Shown: positions 24,010-32,183 of the stretch, piece after piece | Position numbering within the stretch: position 1 is the first letter of the stretch | How the letters are laid out: every line of letters starts with the position of its first letter | Origin: Peptoniphilus gorbachii | Lineage (GTDB): Bacteria > Bacillota > Clostridia > Tissierellales > Peptoniphilaceae | DNA: 64,000 bases | Reading direction: 5' to 3' | Assembly (NCBI RefSeq): GCF_016908115.1 | Contig: NZ_JAFBDH010000007.1 | Location: forward strand, 1 to 64,000 | Notes under the pieces: model-generated | The model's database searches: none | Seen by the model: the letters and a program-made list of their open reading frames with translations, nothing else | Told to the model about the DNA's origin: nothing | Program-made: the position numbers and the translations under genes

Positions 24010-25251
24010 ATGACAGAAAAAAAGAAAAAAATAGGTCTAATTCCTAGACTTATTATTGCTATTGCGCTAGGTATTCTAGTTGGACAATATTGCCCTGCAG
24101 TAGTAACTAAAATTGCAATCACAATCTCTGGATTATTTGGAAAGTTCTTAAATTTCATTATTCCATTAATGATCATTGCCTTTGTATCTAAGGGTATTGC
24201 AGACCTATCTGAAGGTGCTGGTAAACTTTTAGGAGCTACAGTTGCGCTTGCCTATGCATCAACACTAATTGCGGGATCTCTATCCTACACTATGGCAAGA
24301 AACATATTCCCAAGCTTTATTAAACCAGAACTTGCAGAACAAGTTCAAAAAGCAACTGCAAATGAAATTGCACCTTTCTTTGAAATTCCGCTAGGAGCTT
24401 TCATTGATGTAACTGCAGCACTTGTACTTGCATTTATGCTAGGACTTACAGTTTCAGCACTAAGAGCAAAGGGAAGCGGAGAAGTTTTCTATAAGGGAAT
24501 TAACGAATTCAACGAAATCATAAATTTAGTATTAGCAAGATTCGTAATACCTCTACTTCCATTCTTTATCTTTGGTAACTTCTGTAACCTATCATATTCA
24601 GGTTCAGTATTTGCAATTCTTGGAATATTCTGGAAAATATTCCTATGCATTATTATTTTGCACTTACTTTATATGGTTATTTTATTTGTTGCAGCAGGAT
24701 CATACACAGGAAGAAACCCATTCAAATGCTTAAAAGCAGCAGTTCCAGCTTACTTAACAGCTGTAGGAACTCAATCTTCAGCAGCAACTATTCCTGTTAA
24801 CGTTGCTTGTAACAGAAAAATGGGCGTAACAAGACAAATTAGAGAATTCTGTATCCCACTATGTGCAACAGTTCACTTAGCTGGATCAATGATTACTCTA
24901 ACAGCTTGTGTATTTACATTACTTACAATGTTCGATATGCCTCACTCTTTCCCACTAATTCTTAAATTTATTTGTATCCTAGGAGTTGCTATGGTAGCAG
25001 CACCAGGAGCACCAGGTGGAGCAGTAATGAGTGCACTTCCATTCTTACCAGTAGTAGGAATTGATTCATCAGGAACACTTGCTACAATTTTAATTTCACT
25101 ATATCTAACTCAAGACTCTTTTGGTACAGCAGCTAACGTAACTGGCGATAACGCTATTTCTATGGCAGTTGAAAAAATCTATTACAAGTACATTGTAAAA
25201 AGACCTATTCCAGAAGAAAACTTCGAAGAAGAAGCAAGATTAGATATTTAA
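24010..25251 (+). CDS. Dicarboxylate/amino acid:cation symporter (probable serine uptake)
   Basis: A 413-residue DAACS-family transporter with about eight membrane helices. The hairpin motif is seen as TQSSAATIPV, and the C-terminal region has TQDSFGTAANVTGDNAIS, where glutamate transporter homologues have NMDG-type residues. Family members couple amino acid uptake to Na+ or H+. It starts 1 bp after the sdaAA stop with an AGGAGG site, so serine is the likely substrate by operon context. Sequence alone does not fix the substrate. A terminator follows. Confidence 0.85.
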   Translation: MTEKKKKIGLIPRLIIAIALGILVGQYCPAVVTKIAITISGLFGKFLNFIIPLMIIAFVSKGIADLSEGAGKLLGATVALAYASTLIAGSLSYTMARNIFPSFIKPELAEQVQKATANEIAPFFEIPLGAFIDVTAALVLAFMLGLTVSALRAKGSGEVFYKGINEFNEIINLVLARFVIPLLPFFIFGNFCNLSYSGSVFAILGIFWKIFLCIIILHLLYMVILFVAAGSYTGRNPFKCLKAAVPAYLTAVGTQSSAATIPVNVACNRKMGVTRQIREFCIPLCATVHLAGSMITLTACVFTLLTMFDMPHSFPLILKFICILGVAMVAAPGAPGGAVMSALPFLPVVGIDSSGTLATILISLYLTQDSFGTAANVTGDNAISMAVEKIYYKYIVKRPIPEENFEEEARLDI

Positions 25252-25273
25252 CAAAAATGCATATTTACCTAGA

Positions 25274-25303
25274 AAAAGCTATGTCAATGACATAGCTTTT
25301 TTG
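25274..25303 (+). terminator. Terminator of the serine operon
   Basis: AAAAGCTATGTCA (25274-25286) pairs with TGACATAGCTTTT (25288-25300) and is followed by Ts. Confidence 0.88.
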
Positions 25304-25378
25304 TTTATAAAATATATTTTTTAAACAATTAAAGAATTAAAATAAATTTGTTATAATAAAATTAAAGGTTGGTGTTAT

Positions 25379-26113
25379 ATGAAAACTGTACTTATAACAG
25401 GTGCCTCAAGAGGAATTGGAAGAGATATTGCAAAGAGGCTTGCAAAAGAAGATTACAGAATAATAATTAATTATAATAAATCAGAAGAAGAAGCAAAAAA
25501 ATTAGAAGAAGAAATTAGAACTATGGGAAAAGATGCCCTTGCAATAAAGGCAGATGTTACAAAGTTTTCTGAAGTTGAGAATATGTTTAAGGAAGTGGCA
25601 AAAAAATTTAAGGGCGTTGACATACTTATAAATAATGCAGGAATTTCTAGCTACGCACTTTTTCAAGATATTGATGAAAAAACTTGGGATAATATTTTTG
25701 ATGTAAATGTTAAGGGAGTTTATAATTCCATTCACGCAGCTCTTCCCTATATGTTAGAAAAACATTCTGGAAAAATTTTAAATATGTCATCTATTTGGGG
25801 TATAGTTGGTGGATCTATGGAGAGCCACTATTCTGCAAGTAAGGGTGCCATAAATGCCCTTACAAAAGCTTTGGCACAAGAACTTGGCTACTCTGGCATA
25901 ACAGTTAATGCTATTGCACCAGGGGCAGTTGATACACCAATGACAAAGGAAATAGGAGAAGAAAATTTGTGTATTCTTTCAGAAGAAATTCCCATGGGAC
26001 GACTTGCCACAACTGAAGAAATTGCAGAGCTAGTTGCCTTTATGGTTTCAGAGAAAAATTCTTATATGACGGGACAAATCATTTCTCCAAATGGTGGAAT
26101 GATAGTCTATTAA
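25379..26113 (+). CDS. Short-chain dehydrogenase/reductase, FabG-like
   Basis: A 244-residue classical SDR. The cofactor motif is TGASRGIG, the structural motif NNAG is present, and the catalytic residues are Ser in MSSIWG and Tyr/Lys in YSASKGA. It reads like 3-oxoacyl-ACP reductase, but it is outside a fatty-acid synthesis cluster, so another 3-oxo or sugar substrate is possible. It starts a plus-strand run with a lipid kinase gene and folD, with 23 bp to the next gene. A -10 element (TATAAT, 25352-25357) lies just upstream. Confidence 0.85.
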   Translation: MKTVLITGASRGIGRDIAKRLAKEDYRIIINYNKSEEEAKKLEEEIRTMGKDALAIKADVTKFSEVENMFKEVAKKFKGVDILINNAGISSYALFQDIDEKTWDNIFDVNVKGVYNSIHAALPYMLEKHSGKILNMSSIWGIVGGSMESHYSASKGAINALTKALAQELGYSGITVNAIAPGAVDTPMTKEIGEENLCILSEEIPMGRLATTEEIAELVAFMVSEKNSYMTGQIISPNGGMIVY

Positions 26114-26136
26114 TTTATAAAAAAGAGGTATTTACA

Positions 26137-27033
26137 ATGAAAATTTTATTTATTTACAATCCAAATTCTGGCGACGAAAGTGGAGAAGAGTTTATTGGAG
26201 AAGTTCAAAAGTATTTAGAAGGATATTTTGAGGAGATAATTTTAAAGGGAACAAAAAAAGAAGGCGATGGCACAAAATTTGTCCAAGAGACAAAAGATGT
26301 AGATGCCATTGGAGTTTATGGTGGAGATGGAACTGTAAATGAAGTTTTACTTGGCATGAATAAAGTTTCTTCAAAGGCTAAGCTTTTAGTCTTGCCAGGC
26401 GGAACTGGAAACTTATTTGCCAAAAAACTTGGAATTGATGATGACAAAGAAGCTGCTTTAAGATCCATTGATTTTACTAAGTCAAAAAAGGTTGACCTTG
26501 GAAAAGTTAATGAGAATATTTTTAGCCTTTTTGCGTCAATAGGTGCAGTGCCAGAAGCAATTCACGAAGTCTCTTCAGAAGAAAAATCAAAATTTGGGGG
26601 ACTTGCCTATATAAAGAAGTCCATAGAAAAATTAGCTTCATCAGAAGAATATCAGTTTCAAGTGAAATCTGATGCTGGAAATTATTCTGGACCAGTAGAT
26701 CACTTAATAGTTGGCTTATCAAATAAAATTGGGAATATAGAATTTACAAGTGAAAATGAAGAAATGGATAATGGAAAGGCAAATTTATTTATACTTACAA
26801 GGGACAGCATTAAAGACAGACTAGAAGCTTTAAAGGATTCTATTATTGGAGAAGTTGAAGAAGGCGAAAATGTAGTTCACTATTCTGTAAAAGATGTGGA
26901 AATAAATTCAATAGATGGAGAAGATGTTACTCTTGATATTGATGGAGATAAGGGTCCAAATTTGCCAGTAAAAATAGAAATTTTAAAGGAAGCAGTGGAA
27001 GTTTATCTCCCAAGAGAGGTGCAGAATGACTAA
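26137..27033 (+). CDS. Second diacylglycerol/lipid kinase family protein
   Basis: A 298-residue lipid kinase paralogue of the one at 1058-1945. The nucleotide-binding motifs are YGGDGTVNEVL and LPGGTGNLFAKKLG, the latter with NLF instead of the NDF seen in the first copy. That difference is typical of the YegS/BmrU and YtlR groups and suggests another lipid substrate. The ATG follows AGAGGTATTTAC. The last codons overlap folD by 8 nt, so the two are coupled, although no functional link is obvious. Confidence 0.83.
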   Translation: MKILFIYNPNSGDESGEEFIGEVQKYLEGYFEEIILKGTKKEGDGTKFVQETKDVDAIGVYGGDGTVNEVLLGMNKVSSKAKLLVLPGGTGNLFAKKLGIDDDKEAALRSIDFTKSKKVDLGKVNENIFSLFASIGAVPEAIHEVSSEEKSKFGGLAYIKKSIEKLASSEEYQFQVKSDAGNYSGPVDHLIVGLSNKIGNIEFTSENEEMDNGKANLFILTRDSIKDRLEALKDSIIGEVEEGENVVHYSVKDVEINSIDGEDVTLDIDGDKGPNLPVKIEILKEAVEVYLPREVQND

Positions 27034-27853
27034 GGTTTTATATGCCAAGGATTATGTTGATAAAAAGAACAAGGAATTAATTGAAAAAGTAAAAAATTTA
27101 AAATCTAAGCCAATTATTTCTATAATTAGAGTGGGCAATGACTACGGCAGCCTTGCCTATGAAAAGGGAATAAAAAAGACGGCTGAAAAAATTGGAGTCC
27201 AAGTTGATTCAAATGAGTTTTCAAAAGATTCAAGTGAAGAAGAAGTTATTGAGAGAATAAAAAAGTTAAATGAGGATAAAAAAATTGGGGGTATTCTAAT
27301 TTTTAGACCTCTTCCAGAAAATTTTAATGAGGAAAAAATTTCTCTTGCCCTTGATCCAAAAAAGGATATAGATTGTATGCACCCAGTAAATATGGCAAAA
27401 GTTTTTAGCGGCGATGTAAGTGGATTTACTCCCCTTGCTCCAAAGGCTTCCTACGAACTTTTAAAATTTTATGGCTATGACTTAAAGGGAAAGGAAACAG
27501 TTATTATAAACCACTCTAATGTTGTGGGTAAGCCTCTTGCCATGTTTTTATTAAAGGATCTTGCCACAGTTACAATTTGTCATGTTGGCACAAGGGACTT
27601 AAAAAAGCACACAAAATCAGCAGATATAATTTTTACAGCCATGGGACGTGCCGAAAGTTTAGATGATACTTATTTTAATGAAGATGCTATCGTAATTGAC
27701 ATTGGAACTTCAAAAAATAAGGAAGGAAAATATAAGGGCGACTTAGACGAAAAGTCTGTAGATGGAAAAATAAGTGCCTACTCACCAGTTCCTGGAGGAA
27801 TTGGCAGTATTACAAATCTTCTTTTAATTGAAAATGTAGTAAATTATTATTAA
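27026..27853 (+). CDS. folD: FolD-family methylene-THF dehydrogenase, cyclohydrolase site altered
   Basis: A 275-residue FolD homologue. The C-terminal NADP domain has NHSNVVGKPLAMFLL and SPVPGGIGSIT, both well conserved. In the N-terminal folate domain, Tyr of the YVxxK motif is kept (SLAYEKGIKK), but the catalytic Lys (E. coli Lys54) aligns with Ile. The Gln of the VQLPLP motif (Gln98) aligns with Phe in LIFRPLP. Asp121 is retained (DIDCMHP). The protein may therefore oxidise 5,10-methylene-THF but have weak or no cyclohydrolase activity. This rests on alignment by eye. A terminator follows at 27861-27890. Confidence 0.85.
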   Translation: MTKVLYAKDYVDKKNKELIEKVKNLKSKPIISIIRVGNDYGSLAYEKGIKKTAEKIGVQVDSNEFSKDSSEEEVIERIKKLNEDKKIGGILIFRPLPENFNEEKISLALDPKKDIDCMHPVNMAKVFSGDVSGFTPLAPKASYELLKFYGYDLKGKETVIINHSNVVGKPLAMFLLKDLATVTICHVGTRDLKKHTKSADIIFTAMGRAESLDDTYFNEDAIVIDIGTSKNKEGKYKGDLDEKSVDGKISAYSPVPGGIGSITNLLLIENVVNYY

Positions 27854-27860
27854 AAATTTC

Positions 27861-27890
27861 AGCTCTCCAAATTTTCTGGAGAGTTTTTTA
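27861..27890 (+). terminator. Terminator after folD
   Basis: CTCTCCA (27863-27869) pairs with TGGAGAG (27877-27883) and is followed by a T6 run. Confidence 0.88.
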
Positions 27891-27927
27891 TTTTTAAATT
27901 TGTTATAATGAAAAAAAGGAGAAAAAA

Positions 27928-28830
27928 ATGATAACAAATAATGTAATATTAGTTAGGCCCTATGCCTTTAATTTTAATAAAGAGACAGCCGTGGATAATG
28001 TCTACCAAGAATGTCCAAAGAAAATATCAGAAGATGAAATAAAAAATAAAGCTTTAGAGGAATTTGACCAAGCCCTTAGGCTTCTTCGTGAAAATAATAT
28101 TCATGTAGATGTAATAGAAGATTTTGACGAGACTACGCCTGATTCAATTTTTCCCAACAATGTCTTTGTGACTTTCCCTGGAAAAGTTTTTATTTCACAA
28201 ATGTATGCCAATAATAGAAGTAGAGAATATAAAAAGATTTTACCTCAGCTTAAAAAAATTATTGACTACAATAAAGCTCATGTAATTGATTTTAGAAATG
28301 ATGAGGGAAAAGTATTAGAAGGGACAGGCGCCCTTGTCATAGATAGGTGGAAGGGTATTTGTTATGGAAGCCTTTCAAAACGCTGTGACAAGAGTGAATT
28401 TTTAAGGTTTGCTAAAATTTTTAATTTAAAGCCAATTTATTTTAGGTCAGAAGATAAGGGCAAGGACATTTACCACACAAATGTGGTCATGATGGTGGCA
28501 GAAAAATTTGCAATTATTGCAGATAATTTAATAGTAGAAAATAAAGAGGAAGTTCTAAAGTCCCTTAGAGATTCTGGCAAGGAAATTATTTCTTTAGGGG
28601 AAGATGAATTTAATAATTACGCAGCAAATGCTATTGAATTAAAAGGTCATGACAAAAATATTCTTGTGCTTTCAAAATCTGCCTATGACGTCCTTAGCAG
28701 TGAACACAAAAAAATAATTGAAAAATACGATAAAATTTTAGCCATTGATGTTAAGACTATAGAAAAATATGGCGGTGGCTCCATAAGATGTATGATTGCA
28801 GAAAATTTCTTTGACATAAGGGAGCTTTGA
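27928..28830 (+). CDS. ctlX: CtlX-type citrulline/arginine hydrolase (amidinotransferase fold)
   Basis: A 300-residue member of the guanidino-group modifying superfamily. Substrate- and catalysis-related residues are seen in order: Asp and Asn in DSIFPNNVF, Glu in LEGTGALVID, His in YHTNVVM and the nucleophilic Cys in GGGSIRCMIAE. The pattern matches the citrulline-utilisation hydrolase group (CtlX) rather than ArcA. The likely reaction removes the ureido or guanidino group of citrulline or arginine, but biochemical evidence for the family is limited. A 58-codon membrane protein gene follows directly, with its ribosome site inside this gene's end. Confidence 0.82.
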   Translation: MITNNVILVRPYAFNFNKETAVDNVYQECPKKISEDEIKNKALEEFDQALRLLRENNIHVDVIEDFDETTPDSIFPNNVFVTFPGKVFISQMYANNRSREYKKILPQLKKIIDYNKAHVIDFRNDEGKVLEGTGALVIDRWKGICYGSLSKRCDKSEFLRFAKIFNLKPIYFRSEDKGKDIYHTNVVMMVAEKFAIIADNLIVENKEEVLKSLRDSGKEIISLGEDEFNNYAANAIELKGHDKNILVLSKSAYDVLSSEHKKIIEKYDKILAIDVKTIEKYGGGSIRCMIAENFFDIREL

Positions 28831-28831
28831 T

Positions 28832-29008
28832 ATGAAATTATTAAAATTCTTGCTTTTTATATTCTTTGCAATTTTTTGGGCAAGGGAAATCCCTGAAAAT
28901 TTTAAAAATTATAAAGAAGACAAGTCTAGGAAAAATTTATTGCCACTCTTAGGACGACTTATAATGGTTATAGATTGTATGATTTTAGCAGCAGCGATTT
29001 ATCTTTAA
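28832..29008 (+). CDS. Small two-helix membrane protein (58 aa)
   Basis: A 58-residue ORF starting MKLLKFLLFIFFAIFWARE. It has one hydrophobic helix at the N-terminus and a second near the C-terminus (LIMVIDCMILAAAIYL), joined by a short charged loop. The ATG is 1 bp after the ctlX stop and has GGGAG at good spacing, so it is probably translated with ctlX. It is followed after 25 bp by the sortase gene. I do not recognise the family. Confidence 0.6.
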   Translation: MKLLKFLLFIFFAIFWAREIPENFKNYKEDKSRKNLLPLLGRLIMVIDCMILAAAIYL

Positions 29009-29033
29009 AAGTTAAAAACCGAAAGGGAGATAA

Positions 29034-29774
29034 ATGAAGAGAAAAATAATAAATATAATAGAAATTATTCTTGCCATAATCTTGCTGGCAAGCCTTTATA
29101 GGATTTACAACTACAAGAAGGAGGACAGGGCCTTTAAGTCTGCCACAAGAGAAGTCCAAGAAAAATTTGAAAGGGAAGAAGTAAAGGCTGATTCCAAAAC
29201 TAAAGAGAAAGAAAAAAGGGACCAGGAAGCCATAGAAAAATTTGAAGAACTTAGAAAAGAATATCCTTCTATTGTGGGATGGATTAGGGTTGGTGGAACA
29301 GAAATAGACTATCCTATTGTAAAGGGAAGTGATAACGACTACTACCTAAACCACAATTACAAGGATGACTACAATGTTTTTGGCGCCATTTTTATGGATT
29401 ATAGAAATAAGGAAGATTTTTCAGACCAAAACACAATTATCTACGGCCACAATAATGTTAGGGCTGGAAACTTTAAGGACCTTCACAAGTACGAAGAAGA
29501 AAATTTCTTTAAGGAAGATAAGTTTATAGAAATTTATTCTCTTTCTGGTTACAAAAAATACAAGGTCTTTGCAGTTTATAATGCTGACCCCTATGACAAG
29601 TTTAGGAGTCCATCTTATTCAGAAGAAGATGGGAAAAAACTTATTTCATACATTAAAGAGAGAAATATTTTAAAGACAGAAGTGCCAAGTGAAATTAAGG
29701 ATATTTTAACTCTTCAAACTTGTTCTCCAAAAGACACAAGACTTGTGGTGCAGGGAAAATTAGTAGAAGATTAA
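29034..29774 (+). CDS. srtB: Class B sortase
   Basis: A 246-residue membrane-anchored transpeptidase. It has an N-terminal signal-anchor (about residues 6-23), a charged stalk and a sortase domain. The catalytic His139 is in YGHNN, Cys230 in TLQTCSP and Arg236 follows six residues later. SrtB enzymes cut NPQTN-like or related sorting signals and attach surface proteins to peptidoglycan or link pilins. No protein with an LPXTG- or NPQTN-type signal was found in the window, so its substrate is encoded elsewhere. The ATG follows AAGGGAGATAA. Confidence 0.92.
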   Translation: MKRKIINIIEIILAIILLASLYRIYNYKKEDRAFKSATREVQEKFEREEVKADSKTKEKEKRDQEAIEKFEELRKEYPSIVGWIRVGGTEIDYPIVKGSDNDYYLNHNYKDDYNVFGAIFMDYRNKEDFSDQNTIIYGHNNVRAGNFKDLHKYEEENFFKEDKFIEIYSLSGYKKYKVFAVYNADPYDKFRSPSYSEEDGKKLISYIKERNILKTEVPSEIKDILTLQTCSPKDTRLVVQGKLVED

Positions 29775-29818
29775 AATTTATATTTTTAATATGCCTTATT
29801 TTACAAAAATCATAAAGA

Positions 29819-29836
29819 TTGTTATAATATAAACAA
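29819..29836. promoter_or_regulatory. Candidate Rex operator overlapping the rex -10 element
   Basis: TTGTTATAATATAAACAA matches the Rex consensus TTGTTAA-N4-TTAACAA at 12 of 14 fixed positions, and the arms ATTGTT/AACAAT are exact. The internal TATAAT (29823-29828) is the probable -10 of rex, so binding would block transcription. This suggests autoregulation. Confidence 0.6.
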
Positions 29837-29851
29837 TTGGGAGGTGTTGAT

Positions 29852-30481
29852 TTGTCCAAGAATGCAAGGGGCATTTCTGAAACTGTTATAAGAAGAATGC
29901 CAGTTTATCATAGATATTTAAAAGAATTAATTGACACAGGAATCGAGAGAGTTTCTTCTAAAGAACTTAGTCAGATTACTGGATTTAGTGCTTCGCAAAT
30001 TAGACAGGACTTAAATAATTTTGGCGGTTTTGGTCAACAAGGTTATGGATATAATACAAAGGCTCTAAAGGAACAGGTTGATAAAATTCTTGGAATAGAT
30101 AGATCTTATAAAAGTATTGTAATTGGTGCAGGTAGACTGGGACAGGCAATAGCAAGATACAATGGTTTTAGAGATTCTGGTTTTAATGTAACTTCTCTCT
30201 TTGATATAAAAGACGACATAGAAGATATAAGTGGTATTAAAGTTAGAAATATGAAAGATTTAGAAAAATACATAAAAGATGAGAAAGTTGATGTTGCAAT
30301 TATAACAGTGCCAAAGGAATCCTTGGAAGATGTAGCGAATAGAGTTATAAATGCAGGTGTTAAGGGAATTTGGAATTTTGCACCCTATGATTTAAAGGGA
30401 CCTCAAGGTGTAATAGTTGAAAATATTAGACTTAATGACTCTCTTCTTACACTTTCTTATTTTATGAAAGAAATTGGCTGA
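29852..30481 (+). CDS. rex: Redox-sensing transcriptional repressor Rex
   Basis: A 209-residue repressor with an N-terminal winged helix (including KELSQITGFSASQIRQDLN) and a C-terminal Rossmann domain (GAGRLGQAIARY). It senses the NADH/NAD ratio and releases fermentation and energy genes when NADH rises. I chose the TTG at 29852 because GGAGGTG is located 5 nt upstream and lies inside the frame of a longer start at 29837. A Rex-like palindrome sits at its own promoter. In anaerobes Rex usually controls butyrate and lactate pathways. Confidence 0.94.
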   Translation: MSKNARGISETVIRRMPVYHRYLKELIDTGIERVSSKELSQITGFSASQIRQDLNNFGGFGQQGYGYNTKALKEQVDKILGIDRSYKSIVIGAGRLGQAIARYNGFRDSGFNVTSLFDIKDDIEDISGIKVRNMKDLEKYIKDEKVDVAIITVPKESLEDVANRVINAGVKGIWNFAPYDLKGPQGVIVENIRLNDSLLTLSYFMKEIG

Positions 30482-30508
30482 CCTATTATTTATTAATAGG
30501 TTTTTTAT
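30481..30508 (+). terminator. Terminator after rex
   Basis: ACCTATTA (30481-30488) pairs with TAATAGGT (30494-30501) and runs into a T6 tract. Confidence 0.82.
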
Positions 30509-30523
30509 TTATGGGAGAATTTA

Positions 30524-31399
30524 ATGAAGATAAAATTTGATGGAGATTTTTGTATTATAAGTGAATTAGAAGAATTTAATCCAAGAGACATTTTCACTTG
30601 TGGTCAAGCCTTTAGATGGTATGAAGAAAGTGACGGCTCTTTTACTTTTATAACCCATGGAAAAGTTGTAAATGCAAAAAAAGTCGCTGACGAAATATTT
30701 TTAAAAGGAGTTGATAAAAATTCCTTTGATGAAATTTTTTATAATTACTTTGATCTTTCTCGTGACTATAAACTTGTAATGGAAGAACTTGCAAAAGATC
30801 CTGTAATGAAAAATGCAACAGACTATGGCAAAGGTATAAGAATTTTAAATCAAGACAAATTCGAGACAATTATTTCCTTTATAATTTCTGCAAACAATCA
30901 AATACCAAGAATAAAAAAAGCCATAGAAAAAATTTCTGAAATGTATGGCGATTATCTTGGAGAAGATGAAAATAGAAAATATTATTCCTTTCCAAGTGCC
31001 GAAAAACTTTCTCTTGCAAGACCAGAAGAATTAAGAGAATTTGCAAGAGTTGGCTTTAGGGACAAAAGAATTGTTGAAACTGCAAATTTAATAAAAGATA
31101 GAATCGTAGATATTGATGAAATAGAAAAAATGGAACTCGAAGATGCAAGGCGTGCCCTACAAGTTCTACCTGGAGTTGGACCAAAGGTTGCCGACTGCAT
31201 CCTTCTCTTTGCTTTTGACAGAAAGGAGTCCTTCCCTGTAGATGTTTGGATAAAAAGAGTTATGGAAGAACTTTATTTAAAAGAAGTAACACCAAAATCA
31301 AAAATTGCCATGAGGGGACGAGAAGTCTTTGGCAAAAACGCAGGCTTTGCCAACCAATATTTATTTTATTATGGCAGAGAAAACAAGTTGGGAAAGTAG
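30524..31399 (+). CDS. 8-oxoguanine DNA glycosylase/AP lyase, OGG1-like
   Basis: A 291-residue HhH-GPD repair enzyme. The N-terminal domain (with FTCGQAFRWYE) is of the OGG1/AlkA type, followed by a helix-hairpin-helix (VLPGVGPKVADC). The catalytic Lys lies in GPKVADC and the Asp in FPVDVWIKR, as in OGG1-like enzymes of Clostridia. It removes 8-oxoguanine from DNA and nicks the strand. There is no zinc finger or [4Fe-4S] loop. The ATG follows GGGAG. AlkA-type specificity is a less likely alternative. Confidence 0.87.
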   Translation: MKIKFDGDFCIISELEEFNPRDIFTCGQAFRWYEESDGSFTFITHGKVVNAKKVADEIFLKGVDKNSFDEIFYNYFDLSRDYKLVMEELAKDPVMKNATDYGKGIRILNQDKFETIISFIISANNQIPRIKKAIEKISEMYGDYLGEDENRKYYSFPSAEKLSLARPEELREFARVGFRDKRIVETANLIKDRIVDIDEIEKMELEDARRALQVLPGVGPKVADCILLFAFDRKESFPVDVWIKRVMEELYLKEVTPKSKIAMRGREVFGKNAGFANQYLFYYGRENKLGK

Positions 31400-31405
31400 C
31401 TTGTT

Positions 31406-32089
31406 ATGTTAGGAGTTTTTGTTAATGCCATAGCTGTTTTAATTGTGGGACTTTTGGGTGCCTTTATCGGATAAAAATTTCCAGTGAGAATCCAGGAGTC
31501 AATTATGAAATTTTTGCCCCTCTGCGTCTTGGTAATGGGAGTGGAGTCTGCCATGAAGGGCAACATTATTGTTTCTATAATTTCTCTTGTCCTTGGAGTA
31601 ATTGTCGGCGAGCTATTGGACCTTGATGGAAAATTAAATAATTTTGCCAATTCCATAAAAGGAAAATTCATCAGTGGAGAAGAAGATAAGTTTGCAGAAG
31701 GTTTTATCTCTGCCAGCTTAATTTTCTGCGTAGGGTATATGACAATACTTGGCTCTATTGACGCAGGACTAAAGGGCGACAATGAAATTTTATTTGCCAA
31801 GGCAACTATGGACGCTTTCACTGCCTTTTTCCTCGCCACGATCTTTGGCAGGGGCGTGTCCTTATCAGCCCTTCCAATTTTTATCTATCAGGGGATTTTA
31901 GTTTTCCTCTCAGGCTTTTTGGCACCAATACTCTCGCCAGAAATAGCTGCAAATTTGTCGGGCACTGGCGGCATTATGATTATTGCCATTTGCCTTTCCA
32001 TGTTAAAACTTGTTGACTACAAAATTGCAAATTCACTTCCAGCAATTTTTGTCCCCATAATTTATGGCGTAATACTTAAAATATTTTAA
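31406..32089 (+). pseudogene. DUF554 membrane protein gene, interrupted by an in-frame TAA
   Basis: The frame starts MLGVFVNAIAVLIVGLLGAF, exactly the first helix of DUF554 proteins, but a TAA at 31472-31474 stops it after 22 codons. The same frame resumes with KFPVRIQESIM and continues for about 200 residues through six or more hydrophobic segments to 32089. A single AAA-to-TAA change explains this. A GTG at 31484 could restart translation but would omit the first helix and has no clear ribosome site. DUF554 proteins are predicted transporters of unknown substrate. A terminator follows. Confidence 0.8.
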
Positions 32090-32091
32090 AT

Positions 32092-32128
32092 AAAGGACTG
32101 AGTTTTCCTGCTCAGTCCTTTCTCTTTG
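32092..32128 (+). terminator. Terminator after the DUF554 pseudogene
   Basis: AAAGGACTGAG (32092-32102) pairs with CTCAGTCCTTT (32111-32121) around an 8-nt loop, followed by CTCTTT. Confidence 0.82.
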
Positions 32129-32183
32129 GAAAAATTTTTTTATAATAGCGAAAATTTATTTTCAAAATTTTTCTCAGTTAAAT

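Noticed and set aside
31369-31839. Minus-strand ORF of 156 codons over the DUF554 pseudogene
   Set aside because: It is antisense to the recognisable DUF554 frame, has low-complexity composition and no ribosome site.
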